Shown: positions 15,349 to 25,391, counted from the stretch's first letter. The stretch: DNA of 64,000 nt from Variovorax boronicumulans (GCF_007677875.1 NZ_VEDO01000001.1:248001-312000), one strand, 5' to 3'. Made by a program: numbers and translations. Notes: generated by a model not told the origin, from the letters alone.

Positions 15349-15636
15349 CTACAGGGCGCATGTCAGCTGCAGGTCGGCCGTGGCATGGGCCACGCAGGGC
15401 AGGATCCAGCCCTCGCGCTTCTCGTCCAGCGACAGGCCGGGCCAGGCGATGCGGTAGGTCACGCTGCCGGTGTCCATGAAGCAGATGCAGCTGCGGCAGG
15501 TGCCGTTGCGGCACGAGCTTTCCATGGCGATGCCGGCCCGCTCGGCTGCGAGCAGCACCGGCAGGTCGGGCGGCGCCTCGAAGTGCACGGGGTCCGCGCC
15601 GGGCCGCTGCAGCCGCACGGTGAAGGTGGCAGACAT
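15349..15636 (-). CDS. Plant-type 2Fe-2S ferredoxin
   Basis: A 95-residue ferredoxin with the chloroplast-type [2Fe-2S] pattern: C42-x4-C47-x2-C50, then C81. SSCRNGTCRSC carries the first three ligands and ILPCVAH the fourth. The start at 15636 (MSATFTV) gives the standard N-terminal strand; three further codons are possible. It is a single-gene unit between gmk and the GNAT gene. The partner oxidoreductase is not evident. The fpr product at 7.8 kb is one candidate but they are not linked. Confidence 0.9.
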   Translation of the reverse strand: MSATFTVRLQRPGADPVHFEAPPDLPVLLAAERAGIAMESSCRNGTCRSCICFMDTGSVTYRIAWPGLSLDEKREGWILPCVAHATADLQLTCAL

Positions 15637-15702
15637 GGGCGGCAAGTGTAGGTCGCGGCTTGCGGCGACAATGGAAGGCTTTTTTCAGTCTCCTGCACCC
15701 AC

Positions 15703-16221
15703 ATGCCGTTCTACGAAGTCCGCCCCGCCGAGAAGCGAGACGCTCAAGCCATCGTCGATGTCCACGCCGCTGCCACGCTGGCCGCCTATGCCGGCATCGT
15801 GCCGGAGGAGTTGCTGAACGCGCAGCCGGTGGCCAAGCGCCTGCAGCAATGGCGCGAGGCGATCGAGTTCGGCGACCCGCAGGTCTACGTGGCCCGGCTG
15901 GAGGGCAAGGTGGTGGGCTTCGTCGCCTTCGACCGCTCGCGCGACAAGGGCACCAAGCCCACCGTGGGCGAGGTCTGGGCGATCCACGTGCTGCCCGAAC
16001 ACTGGGGCAAGGGCGCCGGCCTGGCGCTGTGGGACGCCGCGCGCGAGGGCCTGGGCGACGAGGGCTGCACCAGCGTGACGGTCTGGATCCCGCTGCGCAA
16101 CGAGCGCGCGCTGCGCTTCTTCGACCTCGCCGGCTTCAAGCGCGAGCTCAACACGGCGCGCACCACACCCTTCGGCGACATCCGCATCGAGGAGATGCGG
16201 CTCAAGCGCGCCGTCGATTGA
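15703..16221 (+). CDS. GNAT family N-acetyltransferase
   Basis: A 172-residue acetyl-CoA-dependent acyltransferase. The Acetyltransf_1 core includes YVARLEGKVVGFVAFDR (strands 2-3), the VLPEHWGKGAG acetyl-CoA loop (about 97-107) and the C-terminal NERALRFFDLAGFKR region. The acceptor cannot be predicted from sequence. It stands alone and meets the PhoX-family gene tail to tail with 4 bases between. Confidence 0.9.
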   Translation: MPFYEVRPAEKRDAQAIVDVHAAATLAAYAGIVPEELLNAQPVAKRLQQWREAIEFGDPQVYVARLEGKVVGFVAFDRSRDKGTKPTVGEVWAIHVLPEHWGKGAGLALWDAAREGLGDEGCTSVTVWIPLRNERALRFFDLAGFKRELNTARTTPFGDIRIEEMRLKRAVD

Positions 16222-16225
16222 TCGC

Positions 16226-18130
16226 CTAGGTTCCGACCAGCCCGCCGTCCTCGCGGCGGATCGCCAGTGTCGCCGAGCGTGGCCGGCCGCCATCGGGCCA
16301 GGTCGAGTACTTCGTGACCTCGTCCGGCACGCTGCGGTCTGACGGTGGCTCGCCCGGATGCTGGATGTTCACGAACAGCGTGCGGCCATCCGGCGCCATG
16401 GTGGCGCCCGTGATCTCGCAGTTCACGGGCCCGGTCAGAAAGCGCCGCACTTCGCCCGTGGCCGGGTCGCAGGCCAGCATCTGGTTGTTGCCCATGGCCT
16501 GCATCTCGCCGCGGCGCATCTCGCCGGCCGCTGCGTCGGTCTGGATCCAGAGCAGGCCGCGCGCGTCCAGCAGCAGGCCGTCGGGGCAGGCGAAGATGTC
16601 GCCGCGGATGTTACCCCGCGCCTCGGGGCGCGCGTTGGCCGGGTCGCCGGCCAGCAGCAGGTGGTCCCAACGCATGCGCGTGGCGTCGAAATCGCCGTCT
16701 TCCTGCCAGCGGATGACTTGGCCCATCACGTTGTTGGCGCGCGGGTTGGCAGCGTCCACGCCCGGCTGCCCCGGTGCGCCGCGCGCGCTGTTGTTGGTCA
16801 GCGTGCAATAGACCACGCGCTGTGCTGGGTCGATGGCCAGCCATTCGGGCCGGTCCATGCGCGTGGCACCCAGCAGGTCGGCGGCCTGGCGCGTCTTGAC
16901 CAGCACCGCGCCCTGATCGGCGAAGCCGGCCGCCGCCGTGAGCGGGCCCTCGCCGTGCACGAGCGGCAGCCACCGCCCCGTGCCATCGGCGTCGAAACGG
17001 GCGACGTAGAGGCTGCCGTGGTCCAGCAGATGGCGGTTGGCCTGGGCCGCGCTCTGGCCGGCAGAGGCCGGCGCGATGCGGTCCCGGCTCACGAACTTGT
17101 AGATGTACTCGAAGCGCGCGTCCTCGCCCGAATAGACGACGGCGCGGCCGTCCCGGGTGGTCGCCACCCAGGCGCCCTCGTGCGCGCCGCGGCCCAGGGC
17201 TGTGCGCTTGACGGGCGCGGCATCCGGGTCCATCGGGTCGACCTCCACGATCCAGCCGAAGCGGTGGAATTCGTTGGGATGCTGGCGTGCATCGAAGCGC
17301 GCGTCGTGTTCTGGCCAGCGGAAGAAGGCCTGCTCGGTCATGCCCCAGCGCCGCTGGTCGGCGTCGCGCTCGCGGCCGCCCGCGAAGTAAAAGCGGAAGT
17401 TCTCCTCGCCCGCAAGGTAGGTTCCCCATGGCGTGGTGCTGCCGGCGCAGTTGTTGAGCGTGCCGCGCACCGTGCGGCCGGCCGGGTCGGCGGCCGTGCG
17501 CAGCAGGGCGTGGCCGGCGGCCGGGCCCGCCACCGTGCAGGGCGTGTCGGCCGTGATGCGGCGCGCGAAGCGGCTGGGCCGCTGCAGCTGCCAGCCGCCG
17601 CCCGCAAGCGCCACCTCGACCACCGACAGCCCGTGCGCCGCCTGCGATTTGCGCACCTTCTCGGCCGTCCACTGCGCGATGCCGCCGGGGTGCAGCATGC
17701 CGTCGTCGGTGTACTCGTGGTTGATGACCAGGAGCCCGCGCCGTCCGCCGTCGAGCGCGAAGTAGCCCATGCCGTCGTGGTGCATGCCCAGCTGCAGCGC
17801 CTGCTCTGCGGCGCTGTTCGACAGGTCGTCGCGGAAGGCGGGCATGGCACCGGCCACGCCCACGGGCTCGCCCCAGCGCGCCAGCACCTGGGCCACGTAG
17901 CCGCGTGGCACCACCACGCGGTCGGCGGCCGAAGCCGGGATGCCTTCGAAGCCCAGACGTCCGCTGCCGCCCGAGGGCGTGGCGCAACCGGCCAGCGGTG
18001 CCAGCAACGCGGCCGTCGCGGCGCCCAGGCCGCCCTGCAGCCAGCGCCGCCGCGCCGGGTCGGACACCGCGTCCAGGGCCGGATTGCCCGAGCGGTTGCT
18101 GTGTTCCATGCGGCTGAAGTCCTTGGCCAT
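16226..18130 (-). CDS. PhoX-family (DUF839) Tat-exported protein
   Basis: A 634-residue protein of the PhoX / DUF839 family of calcium- and iron-dependent alkaline phosphatase-like six-bladed propellers. The N-terminus carries a Tat motif (R27-R28-R29-W-L) and a hydrophobic stretch ending AGCATPSGG, so it is exported folded. A lipobox-like LAGC raises the possibility of a lipoprotein. Characteristic stretches are LLVINHEYTDDGMLHPGG, NNCAGSTTPWGTYLAGEENF and TNNSARGAPGQPGVDAANPRANNVMGQVIRW. Many betaproteobacterial members are annotated 'PhoX' without proven phosphatase activity. It is divergent from the DUF2868 gene. Confidence 0.88.
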   Translation of the reverse strand: MAKDFSRMEHSNRSGNPALDAVSDPARRRWLQGGLGAATAALLAPLAGCATPSGGSGRLGFEGIPASAADRVVVPRGYVAQVLARWGEPVGVAGAMPAFRDDLSNSAAEQALQLGMHHDGMGYFALDGGRRGLLVINHEYTDDGMLHPGGIAQWTAEKVRKSQAAHGLSVVEVALAGGGWQLQRPSRFARRITADTPCTVAGPAAGHALLRTAADPAGRTVRGTLNNCAGSTTPWGTYLAGEENFRFYFAGGRERDADQRRWGMTEQAFFRWPEHDARFDARQHPNEFHRFGWIVEVDPMDPDAAPVKRTALGRGAHEGAWVATTRDGRAVVYSGEDARFEYIYKFVSRDRIAPASAGQSAAQANRHLLDHGSLYVARFDADGTGRWLPLVHGEGPLTAAAGFADQGAVLVKTRQAADLLGATRMDRPEWLAIDPAQRVVYCTLTNNSARGAPGQPGVDAANPRANNVMGQVIRWQEDGDFDATRMRWDHLLLAGDPANARPEARGNIRGDIFACPDGLLLDARGLLWIQTDAAAGEMRRGEMQAMGNNQMLACDPATGEVRRFLTGPVNCEITGATMAPDGRTLFVNIQHPGEPPSDRSVPDEVTKYSTWPDGGRPRSATLAIRREDGGLVGT

Positions 18131-18202
18131 CGTGTTCCTGCTGGTTCCTGCCCCTGTGGCATGCTGCGCGTCCGATTGTCACGCCCTCCCTTGTCCCGCC
18201 CG

Positions 18203-19594
18203 ATGTCCTCGCCCCCTTCCGACCCTGGACGCAGCCCGCTTGGCGAGGCCGCGATCTGGCGCGCCGTGCAGCTGATCGAGGAGGAGGGCCGGCTCGAGGA
18301 CGGCCAGGCCATGCGCCAGGCCTTCAGCGCCCGGCCCGACGGCGCCGGCCGTGTGCTGCAGCGCGCCTGGCTGCTCGGCGAGCGCCTGGGCCTGCAGCGC
18401 GAATGGCGGCGCTGGCGCCAGTTGGGTGGTGCGGTGCTGCTGTTGCTGGTGCTCGGCGTGGTCGGCAGCGCCTGGGCGCTGGCGCGCGCGGTCCTGGGCG
18501 ATGCGCGCGAGATCAACGTGGTCGCCGCCTTCGTGTCCATGCTGGGCCTGCACACGCTCACGCTGCTGCTGTGGCTGGCGAGCCTGCTGCTGCCGTGGCG
18601 CGCCGCGGCCGGCGGCGCGCTGGGCCGCTGGGCGCTGCAACTCACGGCCCGGCTGCCGCTGGACCGCGGGCCGCATGCCGTGCAGCTGGCGCGCGCCACC
18701 ACCGACGTGCTGGCCCGTGCGCGGCTGGCGCCCTGGGCCTTCGGCGGCATCAGCCATGCCATCTGGACGATCGCCTTCGTGCTGCTGCTGGCGGCGCTGG
18801 CGCTGGGCCTGTCGCTGCGCGCCTACCGGCTGACCTGGGAGACCACGCTGCTCACGCCGGATTTCTTCGTGCACTTCGTACAGGCCACGGGCTGGCTGCC
18901 GCAGCGCCTGGGTTTTGCCATGCCGGATACCGCCACGCTGCTGCAGCCTGCGCTGGCCGGTGCCGACGCGCAGCGTGCCTGGGCCTGGTGGCTGCTGGGC
19001 TGTGTGGCCGTCTACGGCCTGGCCGTGCGCCTGCTCTGCGCGCTGTGGTGCTGGGCCGCCTGGCGGCACGGCCAGGGCCGGCTGGCGCTGGACCTGGCCG
19101 ACCCCGGCGTGCGCGCGCTGCTGTCGCGCTTCGAGGCCATGGAGCCCGTGCGCATCGTCGATGCCGAGCAGCCCGGCGCCATGCCGGCCGCCGCGCCGCT
19201 GGCACCGGTGGCCGATGCCGGCACGCGCCTGCTGCTGGGCTTCGAACTGCCGCCAGAGGCGTCCTGGCCGCCGTTTGCGGCATCCGCCGCGGTGCAGGTG
19301 CAGCGCATGGACGGCAGCCAGCGCGAGCGTACCGAGCTGCTACAGCGCCTGACCGCCGCGCCCGCGCACCGCCTGCTGGTGGCCTGCCACGCGGCGTCCA
19401 GCCCCGACCGCGGCACCGAGCGCTTTCTGCGAGAAGCCTGCAGCGTGAGCGCGGCCTGCGCGGTGCTGCTGGGCGGTGCGCGGCAGGAGGCCGACACGGC
19501 GCGCTGGCGCAACTGGCTGCACCGCATCGACCTGGTGCAGCCCACGGTGCTGACCGATCCCGAGGCCGCGCGGGCCTGGCTGGAGGCGCCATGA
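18203..19594 (+). CDS. DUF2868 membrane protein
   Basis: A 463-residue protein of the DUF2868 family. A short soluble N-terminus is followed by about four to five membrane spans (around residues 75-95, 110-130, 190-210 and 265-290) and a cytoplasmic C-terminal domain of about 150 residues ([37 protein letters not shown]). The ATG at 18203 precedes [12 protein letters not shown]. Its stop overlaps the GTPase gene by four bases (ATGA), so the two almost certainly work together. No function is known for the family. Confidence 0.88.
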   Translation: MSSPPSDPGRSPLGEAAIWRAVQLIEEEGRLEDGQAMRQAFSARPDGAGRVLQRAWLLGERLGLQREWRRWRQLGGAVLLLLVLGVVGSAWALARAVLGDAREINVVAAFVSMLGLHTLTLLLWLASLLLPWRAAAGGALGRWALQLTARLPLDRGPHAVQLARATTDVLARARLAPWAFGGISHAIWTIAFVLLLAALALGLSLRAYRLTWETTLLTPDFFVHFVQATGWLPQRLGFAMPDTATLLQPALAGADAQRAWAWWLLGCVAVYGLAVRLLCALWCWAAWRHGQGRLALDLADPGVRALLSRFEAMEPVRIVDAEQPGAMPAAAPLAPVADAGTRLLLGFELPPEASWPPFAASAAVQVQRMDGSQRERTELLQRLTAAPAHRLLVACHAASSPDRGTERFLREACSVSAACAVLLGGARQEADTARWRNWLHRIDLVQPTVLTDPEAARAWLEAP

Positions 19595-21015
19595 CGCTGC
19601 CCCATCCCGGTGCCCAGGCCGGCGACGACGCGCTGGCCATCGCCGTGGTCGGCCACACCAACGCGGGCAAGACCTCGCTGCTGCGCACGCTCACGCGCAA
19701 GCGCCACTTCGGCGAGGTGTCGGACCGGCCTGGAACCACGCGCCATGTGGAGGTGGTGGAGCTGCGCATCGGCGGCCGGCCTGCATTGCGCTTTTTCGAC
19801 ACGCCGGGCCTGGAAGACTCCGTCGCGCTGTGGGACCACCTGCAGGGCGCCGGCTCCGATGCCGCCATGGACCGCCCGGCGCGCGTGCGCGCCTTCCTGC
19901 AGGGCCCGGAGGCGCGCGGCAGCTTCGAGCAGGAGGCCAAGGTGCTGCGCACGATGCTGGAGGTGGACGCGGCCTTCTACGTGATCGACAGCCGCGAGCC
20001 CGTGCTGCCCAAGCACCGGGCCGAGATCGAGATCCTGAACTCCTGCGGGCGTCCGGTCATGCCGGTGCTCAACTTCGTGCGCGACCCTGCCAGCCGCCTG
20101 GCCGACTGGCAGGCCGTTCTGGCTGGCGGTGGATTGCACGCGCAGGTGCGCTTCGACGCGGTGGCCCCCTTCGTCGGGGCCGAGCAGCACCTCTACCAGG
20201 ACCTGGCCACGCTGCAGCCGGGCCAGCGCGTGCGGCTGCAGCAGGTCGGCCAGCACCTGCACCAGGAAGCCGGCGGCCGGCGCGACGCGGCCAGCCGGGC
20301 GATTGCCGACGTGCTGCTGCGGCTGGCAGCGCTGCGCCGCGGCATCGGCGAGGTGGTCTACGCCGAGCCGGCCGCGCGCGCCCGCGCCGAGCAGGACTTC
20401 CAGCAGCAAGCGCGCGTGATCGTGCGCGGTTGCGCCGACCAGTTGCTGGAGATCCAGGGCTTTTCCGCGGACGATGCGCGGCTCGCCACGCTGCCCTGGC
20501 AGGACGGCCGCTGGGAGAACGACCTGTTCCATCCCGAGGCCCTGCGGCAGGCCGGCCGCCGGCTCGGCATGGGCGCGGCCGTGGGTGCCTCGGTCGGCGT
20601 GATCGCCGACCTGGCCGTGGGCGGGCTTTCGCTGGGCGCCGGCGCGGCGCTGGGTGGCGCGCTGGGCAGCATCGTCTCGCAGGGCTGGCGCCAGATCGGC
20701 GGCAAGCTGCTCAACCAGCTGAGTGGCGTGCGCGAGCTCACGCTGGGCAACGCCTTGCTGTTCCTCGTCGCGCTGCAGCTCGTGGGCCTGGCGCGGCAGC
20801 TCGACCGGCGCGGCCATGCGGCGCTGGCCCGGCTCGAGCAGGACGCCGCGCCCGACGCGGCACTCGACGCGCCGCTGCGCCGCGTCGTGCAGGCCGTGCA
20901 GCCGGCGCGCAGCCGGCCCGATTGGGAGAAGCCCGGCAGCGCCTCAGACCGGCGCCGGCGCGTGCAGGACGAGACCGCGGCGCTGTTGCGCCCGCTGCTG
21001 GAACCGACGGACTGA
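19591..21015 (+). CDS. GTPase with C-terminal DUF3482 domain
   Basis: A 474-residue Era-like GTPase fused to DUF3482. G1 is GHTNAGKTS (21-29), the G2/switch region is [10 protein letters not shown] (45-54), and G3 is DTPG (70-73). G4 is degenerate (LNFVRD instead of NKxD). The C-terminal part has a glycine/alanine-rich membrane-associating region ([19 protein letters not shown] and [18 protein letters not shown]) like those of dynamin-related or bactofilin-unrelated membrane GTPases. It is coupled by ATGA overlap to the DUF2868 membrane protein. The pair may act at the inner membrane, but the role is unknown. Confidence 0.9.
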   Translation: MTLPHPGAQAGDDALAIAVVGHTNAGKTSLLRTLTRKRHFGEVSDRPGTTRHVEVVELRIGGRPALRFFDTPGLEDSVALWDHLQGAGSDAAMDRPARVRAFLQGPEARGSFEQEAKVLRTMLEVDAAFYVIDSREPVLPKHRAEIEILNSCGRPVMPVLNFVRDPASRLADWQAVLAGGGLHAQVRFDAVAPFVGAEQHLYQDLATLQPGQRVRLQQVGQHLHQEAGGRRDAASRAIADVLLRLAALRRGIGEVVYAEPAARARAEQDFQQQARVIVRGCADQLLEIQGFSADDARLATLPWQDGRWENDLFHPEALRQAGRRLGMGAAVGASVGVIADLAVGGLSLGAGAALGGALGSIVSQGWRQIGGKLLNQLSGVRELTLGNALLFLVALQLVGLARQLDRRGHAALARLEQDAAPDAALDAPLRRVVQAVQPARSRPDWEKPGSASDRRRRVQDETAALLRPLLEPTD

Positions 21016-21089
21016 CGCGGCGCGCGCTGTCGCACATGCGCCGGCAGCTCTTGCACAATGGTCCGTTCCTCCACACCGCACGGACCTCC

Positions 21090-22001
21090 ATGGCCTCCAG
21101 CCTGCTCGCACTGCTCGACGACATCGCCTCCATCCTCGACGACGTCTCGGTCCTGAGCAAGGTCGCGGCCAAGAAGACGGCCGGCGTGCTGGGCGACGAC
21201 CTGGCGCTCAACGCGCAGCAGGTCACGGGCGTCAAGGCCGACCGCGAACTGCCCGTGGTCTGGGCCGTGGCCAAGGGTTCCTTGCTCAACAAGGCCATCC
21301 TGGTGCCGGCCGCGCTGGCCATCAGCGCGTTCGCGCCCTGGGCCGTCACGCCGCTCCTGATGCTGGGCGGCGCCTTCCTGTGCTACGAGGGCTTCGAAAA
21401 GCTGGCCCACAAGTTCCTGCACCGCCAGGAAGACGACGCCCATGCGGCGCAGCACAAGCAGGCCGTGGCCGACCCCGGCGTCGACCTCGTGGCACTGGAG
21501 AAGGACAAGATCAAGGGCGCCGTGCGCACCGACTTCATCCTGTCGGCCGAGATCATCGCGATCACGCTGGGCACGGTGCAGCAGAGTCCGTTCCTGACCC
21601 AGCTGGTGGTGCTGGCCGGCATTGCCGTGGTCATGACCGTCGGCGTCTACGGCCTGGTCGCCGGCATCGTGCGGCTCGACGACGCGGGGCTGCACCTGAG
21701 CCGCCTGGGCGGTGCACGCGCCGCGCTGGGCCGTGCCATCCTGGCGGCGGCGCCCTGGCTCATGAAGGGCTTGTCGGTGGTCGGCACGGCTGCCATGTTC
21801 CTGGTCGGCGGCGGCATCCTCACGCACGGTGTCGCGGTGCTGCACCACGGCATCGAGGAGATGGCGCACGCCACGGCGATCTGGCCGGGCGGGCCGTTCT
21901 GGGAAGCCATCACGCCGGCGCTGGCGAACGCGGGTGTCGGCATCGTGGCCGGCGCCGTGGTGCTGGCAGCGGTCACGCTGGTGAAGAAGCTGCGCGGCTA
22001 G
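21090..22001 (+). CDS. DUF808 (YedI-like) inner-membrane protein
   Basis: A 303-residue protein of the DUF808 family (E. coli YedI). The start [19 protein letters not shown] is highly diagnostic, followed by [22 protein letters not shown]. About five to six hydrophobic segments occupy the rest (for example [18 protein letters not shown] and [13 protein letters not shown]). The ATG at 21090 gives this conserved start. The 3' end overlaps the convergent VOC gene by four bases. The function is unknown. Confidence 0.92.
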   Translation: MASSLLALLDDIASILDDVSVLSKVAAKKTAGVLGDDLALNAQQVTGVKADRELPVVWAVAKGSLLNKAILVPAALAISAFAPWAVTPLLMLGGAFLCYEGFEKLAHKFLHRQEDDAHAAQHKQAVADPGVDLVALEKDKIKGAVRTDFILSAEIIAITLGTVQQSPFLTQLVVLAGIAVVMTVGVYGLVAGIVRLDDAGLHLSRLGGARAALGRAILAAAPWLMKGLSVVGTAAMFLVGGGILTHGVAVLHHGIEEMAHATAIWPGGPFWEAITPALANAGVGIVAGAVVLAAVTLVKKLRG

Positions 22002-22390
22002 GCGGCGTCCTCGTAGAGCTCCAGCGGCAAGCCGTCGGGATCGGCGAAGAAGGTGAAGCGCCGGCCCGTGTACTCGTCGGTGCGGATGTCCTCGACGGCC
22101 ACGCCCTGCGCCTCCAGTTCGGCCTTGCAGCGCGCCACGTCGGCCACCGCAAACGACAGGTGGCGCAGCCCCTGGGCCTCGGGCCGCGAGGGGCGCGGCG
22201 GCGGCGCGGGAAAGCTGAACAGCTCGATCTGGCTGCCGTCGGGCAGGGCCAGGTCCAGCTTGTACGACTGGCGCGCCGCGCGGTGGTGCTCGGCCACGAT
22301 GCGCAGGCCCAGCACCTCGGTGTAGAAGCGTTTGGAGCGCACGTAGTCGGAGCAGATGATGGCGGCGTGGTGGATGCGCAGCAGTTCCAT
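21998..22390 (-). CDS. gloA2: YaeR/SMU1112c-type glyoxalase-I-like VOC metalloprotein
   Basis: A 130-residue vicinal oxygen chelate protein close to E. coli YaeR. Matching stretches are [47 protein letters not shown] and [17 protein letters not shown]. Likely metal ligands are H8 (IHH region), E57 (IELF), H78 (LRH) and E125 (LELYE), following the glyoxalase I pattern. Substrate unknown. It follows the MocR-type gene after 5 bases and is probably transcribed with it. Confidence 0.92.
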   Translation of the reverse strand: MELLRIHHAAIICSDYVRSKRFYTEVLGLRIVAEHHRAARQSYKLDLALPDGSQIELFSFPAPPPRPSRPEAQGLRHLSFAVADVARCKAELEAQGVAVEDIRTDEYTGRRFTFFADPDGLPLELYEDAA

Positions 22391-22395
22391 GGTAT

Positions 22396-23820
22396 TCACA
22401 GGGCCTCGTGGGCGAGCCGGCCCAGCGTGGCCAGGGCGGCCTCGCTGCGCGCGTTCCAGGCATGGCCGTAGTTCAGCCGGATGCAGTGCGCGAACGCGCG
22501 GCTCGGCGAGAAGATCGGCCCCGGCGCGATGCTGATGCCCTGGGCCAGCGCCTGGCGGTGCAGTGCGAGCGCATCGACCTGCGGCGGCAGCTCCACCCAC
22601 AGGAAGTAGCCGCCCGCGGGCCGCGTGGCGCGCGTGCCGGGCGGGAAATGCCGGCCCATCGCCTGCATGAACTGCGCCTGCTGCTGGGCCAGCGTCTGGC
22701 GCAGCTTGCGCAGGTGCTTGTCGAAGCCGCCGCGTTCCAGGTAGCGCGCCAGCGCCAGCTGCGTGGGCACGGCCGTGGCCAGCGTGGACATCAGCTTGGC
22801 GCGTGCCACCGCCCGGGCGTAGCGTCCCGGTGCGGCCCAGCCGATGCGCCAGCCCGGCGCCAGCGACTTGGAGAACGAGGAGCAGTGCAGCACCAGGCCC
22901 TGGCTGTCGAAGGCCTTGGCCGGCGGCGGGCGCTTGTCGCCGAAGTAGAGCTCGGCGTAGACATCGTCCTCGATCAGCGGCAGCTGGTGGTGGGCCAGCA
23001 GTTCCACCAGCGCACGCTTGCGCGGCTCGGGCATCAGGCTGCCCAGCGGGTTCTGGAAGTTGCTCATGAGCCAGCAGGCTTTGGGCTTGTGGCGCGCGAT
23101 GGCCTGCTCCAGCGCCGAAAGAATCATGCCTTCGCGTGGATGCGTCGGCACTTCGACCGCCGACAGGCCCTGGCGCTCGAGTGCCTGCAGCGCGCCGTAG
23201 AAGGCCGGCGCCTCCACGAGCACCGTGTCGCCGGGCTGCGTGACGACCGACAGGCACAGGTTCAGCGCCTCCAGCGCGCCATTGGTGACGACGATGTCGT
23301 CGCCCGACAGGGGCATGCCCGCCGCCAGGTAGCGCAGCGCGATCTGCCGGCGCAGCGCGGCATTGCCGGGCGTGAGGTCGTCCACCGTGCTCCACGGGTC
23401 CAGCGTCTGCGCGCTGGCGGCCAGCGATTGGCCCAGCCGCGCCAGCGGAAACAGCAGTGGGCTCGGGAAGGCCGAGCCGAAGGGCACGACCTCGCGCGTC
23501 ATGCTCGCGTCGAGGATGTCGAACACCAGCACGCTGACGTCCACGGGCACCGAGCCTTCCTGCGGCTGCGAAGCCGCCTCGGGCTCGGGCGGCACTTCTT
23601 GCGCGTGCGTCGCATGCGCTGCCACGTAGTAGCCCGAGCGCTCGCGCGCCTGCACCAGGCCACGTGCCTCGAGCAGGTAATAGGCCTGGAACACCGTGGA
23701 CGGGCTCACGCCCCGGCTGGCGCTGGTGTGGCGCACCGAGGCCAGCCGGTCGCCGGGGCGCAGCACGCCGGCGCGGATGGATTGCGCGATATCGTGGGCC
23801 AGGGCTTCGTAGCGCTTCAT
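22396..23820 (-). CDS. MocR-type GntR/aminotransferase fusion regulator
   Basis: A 474-residue PLP-dependent transcriptional regulator. The N-terminal GntR winged helix (about 1-75) includes MKRYEALAHDIAQSIRAG, RLASVRHTSASRGVSPSTV and YYLLEARGLV. The rest is a fold-type I aminotransferase domain: NGALEALNLCL, SNFQNPLGS, IEDDVYAELYF and the PLP lysine in SSFSKSLAPGWRIGW. The ATG at 23820 is well placed. It is divergent from lrgA and co-directional with the VOC gene. Targets are unknown; MocR proteins often control a nearby or divergent gene, here lrgAB or gloA2. Confidence 0.92.
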   Translation of the reverse strand: MKRYEALAHDIAQSIRAGVLRPGDRLASVRHTSASRGVSPSTVFQAYYLLEARGLVQARERSGYYVAAHATHAQEVPPEPEAASQPQEGSVPVDVSVLVFDILDASMTREVVPFGSAFPSPLLFPLARLGQSLAASAQTLDPWSTVDDLTPGNAALRRQIALRYLAAGMPLSGDDIVVTNGALEALNLCLSVVTQPGDTVLVEAPAFYGALQALERQGLSAVEVPTHPREGMILSALEQAIARHKPKACWLMSNFQNPLGSLMPEPRKRALVELLAHHQLPLIEDDVYAELYFGDKRPPPAKAFDSQGLVLHCSSFSKSLAPGWRIGWAAPGRYARAVARAKLMSTLATAVPTQLALARYLERGGFDKHLRKLRQTLAQQQAQFMQAMGRHFPPGTRATRPAGGYFLWVELPPQVDALALHRQALAQGISIAPGPIFSPSRAFAHCIRLNYGHAWNARSEAALATLGRLAHEAL

Positions 23821-23912
23821 GGGGCGGCGGCATTGTCCTGCATCTGATCCGGTCTCCTGCGGCGCAACTGGTGGTGTTCGGTCCGTCCCGCATGCACTAG
23901 CATCGCCGCCCC

Positions 23913-24260
23913 ATGCTTTACGCCATCGCCGCCCTGTTCCTCTTGCAAGCATTGGGCGATGCCCTCGTGCGCCTGGCCGGCTGGCCGCTGCCAGGCTCGG
24001 TGGTCGGCATGCTGGCGCTGTTCGGTGCGCTGCTGGTGCTGCGCCGCGTGCCGGCCGGGCTGGACCAGGGCGCCCGGGCCCTGCTGCCGCACATGATGCT
24101 GCTGTTCATCCCGTCGGTGACCGGTGTGATGCTGCACTTCGAACGCGTGGCGCGCGAGTGGCGACCGTTCCTCGTAGCCAGCGTGGCCGGGGCGGTGCTC
24201 ACGCTGGCCGTCACGGCCCTCGTTCTCCAGTGGCTGCTGCGCCGGCAGGCGGCGGCATGA
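23913..24260 (+). CDS. lrgA: CidA/LrgA family membrane protein
   Basis: A 115-residue holin-like inner-membrane protein with four predicted spans. WPLPGSVVGMLALFGALLVL and MLLFIPSVTGVMLHFE are diagnostic for CidA/LrgA. In Gram-positive bacteria the family modulates murein hydrolase export and pyruvate flux; in proteobacteria the role is less clear. Its stop overlaps lrgB by ATGA, the usual coupling of this pair. Confidence 0.92.
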   Translation: MLYAIAALFLLQALGDALVRLAGWPLPGSVVGMLALFGALLVLRRVPAGLDQGARALLPHMMLLFIPSVTGVMLHFERVAREWRPFLVASVAGAVLTLAVTALVLQWLLRRQAAA

Positions 24261-24964
24261 CGGCGGCCTGGAGCGCGCTGGCCGCCTCGCCGGTGTGGTG
24301 GCTCGCACTGACCGTGCTGGTCTACACCGGTACGCTGGGGCTGTACCGGCGCAGCGGCGCACACCCCGCGCTGATCCCGGTGCTGACCTCCGTGCTGGTG
24401 CTGGTGGGCCTGCTGCTGGCCAGCGGCACGCCCTATGCCGACTACGCGCGCGGCACGCAGCCGCTCACGTTGCTGATCGGCCCGGCCACGGTGCTGCTGG
24501 CCGTACCGCTGTTCCACCAGTGGCCGCGTGTGCGCGCGATCTGGCGGCCGCTGGCCATCGCGCTGCTCGTGGGCTCGACCACCGCCATCGTCTCGGCCGT
24601 GGGCATCGCCTGGGCGCTGGGCGGCTCCTGGGAGACGCTGGCCTCGCTGGCGCCCAAGTCGGCCACCATGCCGATCGCCATGCCGGTGGCCGAGCGCGTA
24701 GGCGGGCTCACGGCGCTGGCGGCCGTGGCCGTGGCGCTCACCGGCATCGCCGGCACCATGGTGTCGCAGCCGCTGCTGCGCTGGCTCGGCGCGGACCAGG
24801 ACCCGGTGGTGCGCGGCGTGGCGCTGGGCCTCACCGCGCATGCCATCGGCATGGCGCGCGAACTGCAACTGAACCCGGTGGCCGGCGCGTTCGCGGCCCT
24901 GGCCATGGGACTGAACGGCATCCTCACCAGCCTGCTGGTGCCGCTGCTGCTGGCGTTGCGGTGA
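24257..24964 (+). CDS. lrgB: LrgB/CidB family membrane protein
   Basis: A 235-residue polytopic protein, partner of LrgA. KSATMPIAMPVAERVGG and LGLTAHAIGMARELQLN are the family hallmarks, and GPATVLLAVPLF is also typical. It is translationally coupled to lrgA (4-base overlap), with the DUF2970 gene 69 bases downstream. Confidence 0.93.
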   Translation: MTAAWSALAASPVWWLALTVLVYTGTLGLYRRSGAHPALIPVLTSVLVLVGLLLASGTPYADYARGTQPLTLLIGPATVLLAVPLFHQWPRVRAIWRPLAIALLVGSTTAIVSAVGIAWALGGSWETLASLAPKSATMPIAMPVAERVGGLTALAAVAVALTGIAGTMVSQPLLRWLGADQDPVVRGVALGLTAHAIGMARELQLNPVAGAFAALAMGLNGILTSLLVPLLLALR

Positions 24965-25033
24965 TCCCTGCTCCGGTCGCAGGACATGCAACTGCTGCTG
25001 TCCGCTGATGCTGGGCTGCGGCATATTCAGGCC

Positions 25034-25222
25034 ATGAACAAGTTGTTGCGCACCGTGCGCGCCGTGCTCTGGAGCCTGATCGGCCTGGGTGGCCGCCAAT
25101 CCGAGGCCGAGAAACGGACCGAGCAGGTGGGCTTTCTGCCACTCGTGCTCGTGGCGTTCGTGATCGTCGTGTTGCTGGTCGTGGGCCTGGTGGCGCTGGC
25201 TCGCTTTGCCGCGGGCGCATAG
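25034..25222 (+). CDS. DUF2970 small membrane protein
   Basis: A 62-residue protein of the DUF2970 family, common in betaproteobacteria. The N-terminus MNKLLRTVRAVLWSLIGLGG is amphipathic and basic, and a single membrane span (PLVLVAFVIVVLLVVGLV) covers the C-terminal half. I chose the ATG at 25034 because the family begins shortly before the RTVxAVxWSFxG motif; the frame is open 16 codons further upstream. Function unknown. Confidence 0.85.
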   Translation: MNKLLRTVRAVLWSLIGLGGRQSEAEKRTEQVGFLPLVLVAFVIVVLLVVGLVALARFAAGA

Positions 25223-25324
25223 GCCGTCGGGCCTGGCGCGGAGCTGCGGGAAGCTGCTCCGAAGCTGTCTTCGTTGTGTTCCTGAAGGAATGGCGTAGCC
25301 GCCATCTTCAAGGGATCGACGGGC

Positions 25325-25355
25325 TTCGCTGTTATATTCTTGAAAACACAGCGAA
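25325..25355. promoter_or_regulatory. ModE-like palindrome overlapping the modA -10 region
   Basis: TTCGCTGT and ACAGCGAA are perfect 8-base arms separated by 15 bases, 37 bases before the modA ATG. The left arm continues into TATATT (25333-25338), a good -10. Known ModE sites have CGnTATATA/TATATAnCG arms, so the resemblance is real but partial and the spacing is about 3 bases longer. A repressor here would block the promoter. Confidence 0.45.
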
Positions 25356-25391
25356 ACCATTTCCGACCCTGTTTCCTTTCAGGTGCCCCGC

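Noticed and set aside
16358-18202. Very long plus-strand frame (over 1000 codons with its extension) opposite the PhoX-family gene
   Set aside because: Composition is His/Arg/Gln/Ala-rich and lacks domains; it is the mirror of a G+C-rich coding strand. Only its last part from 18203 (DUF2868) is real.
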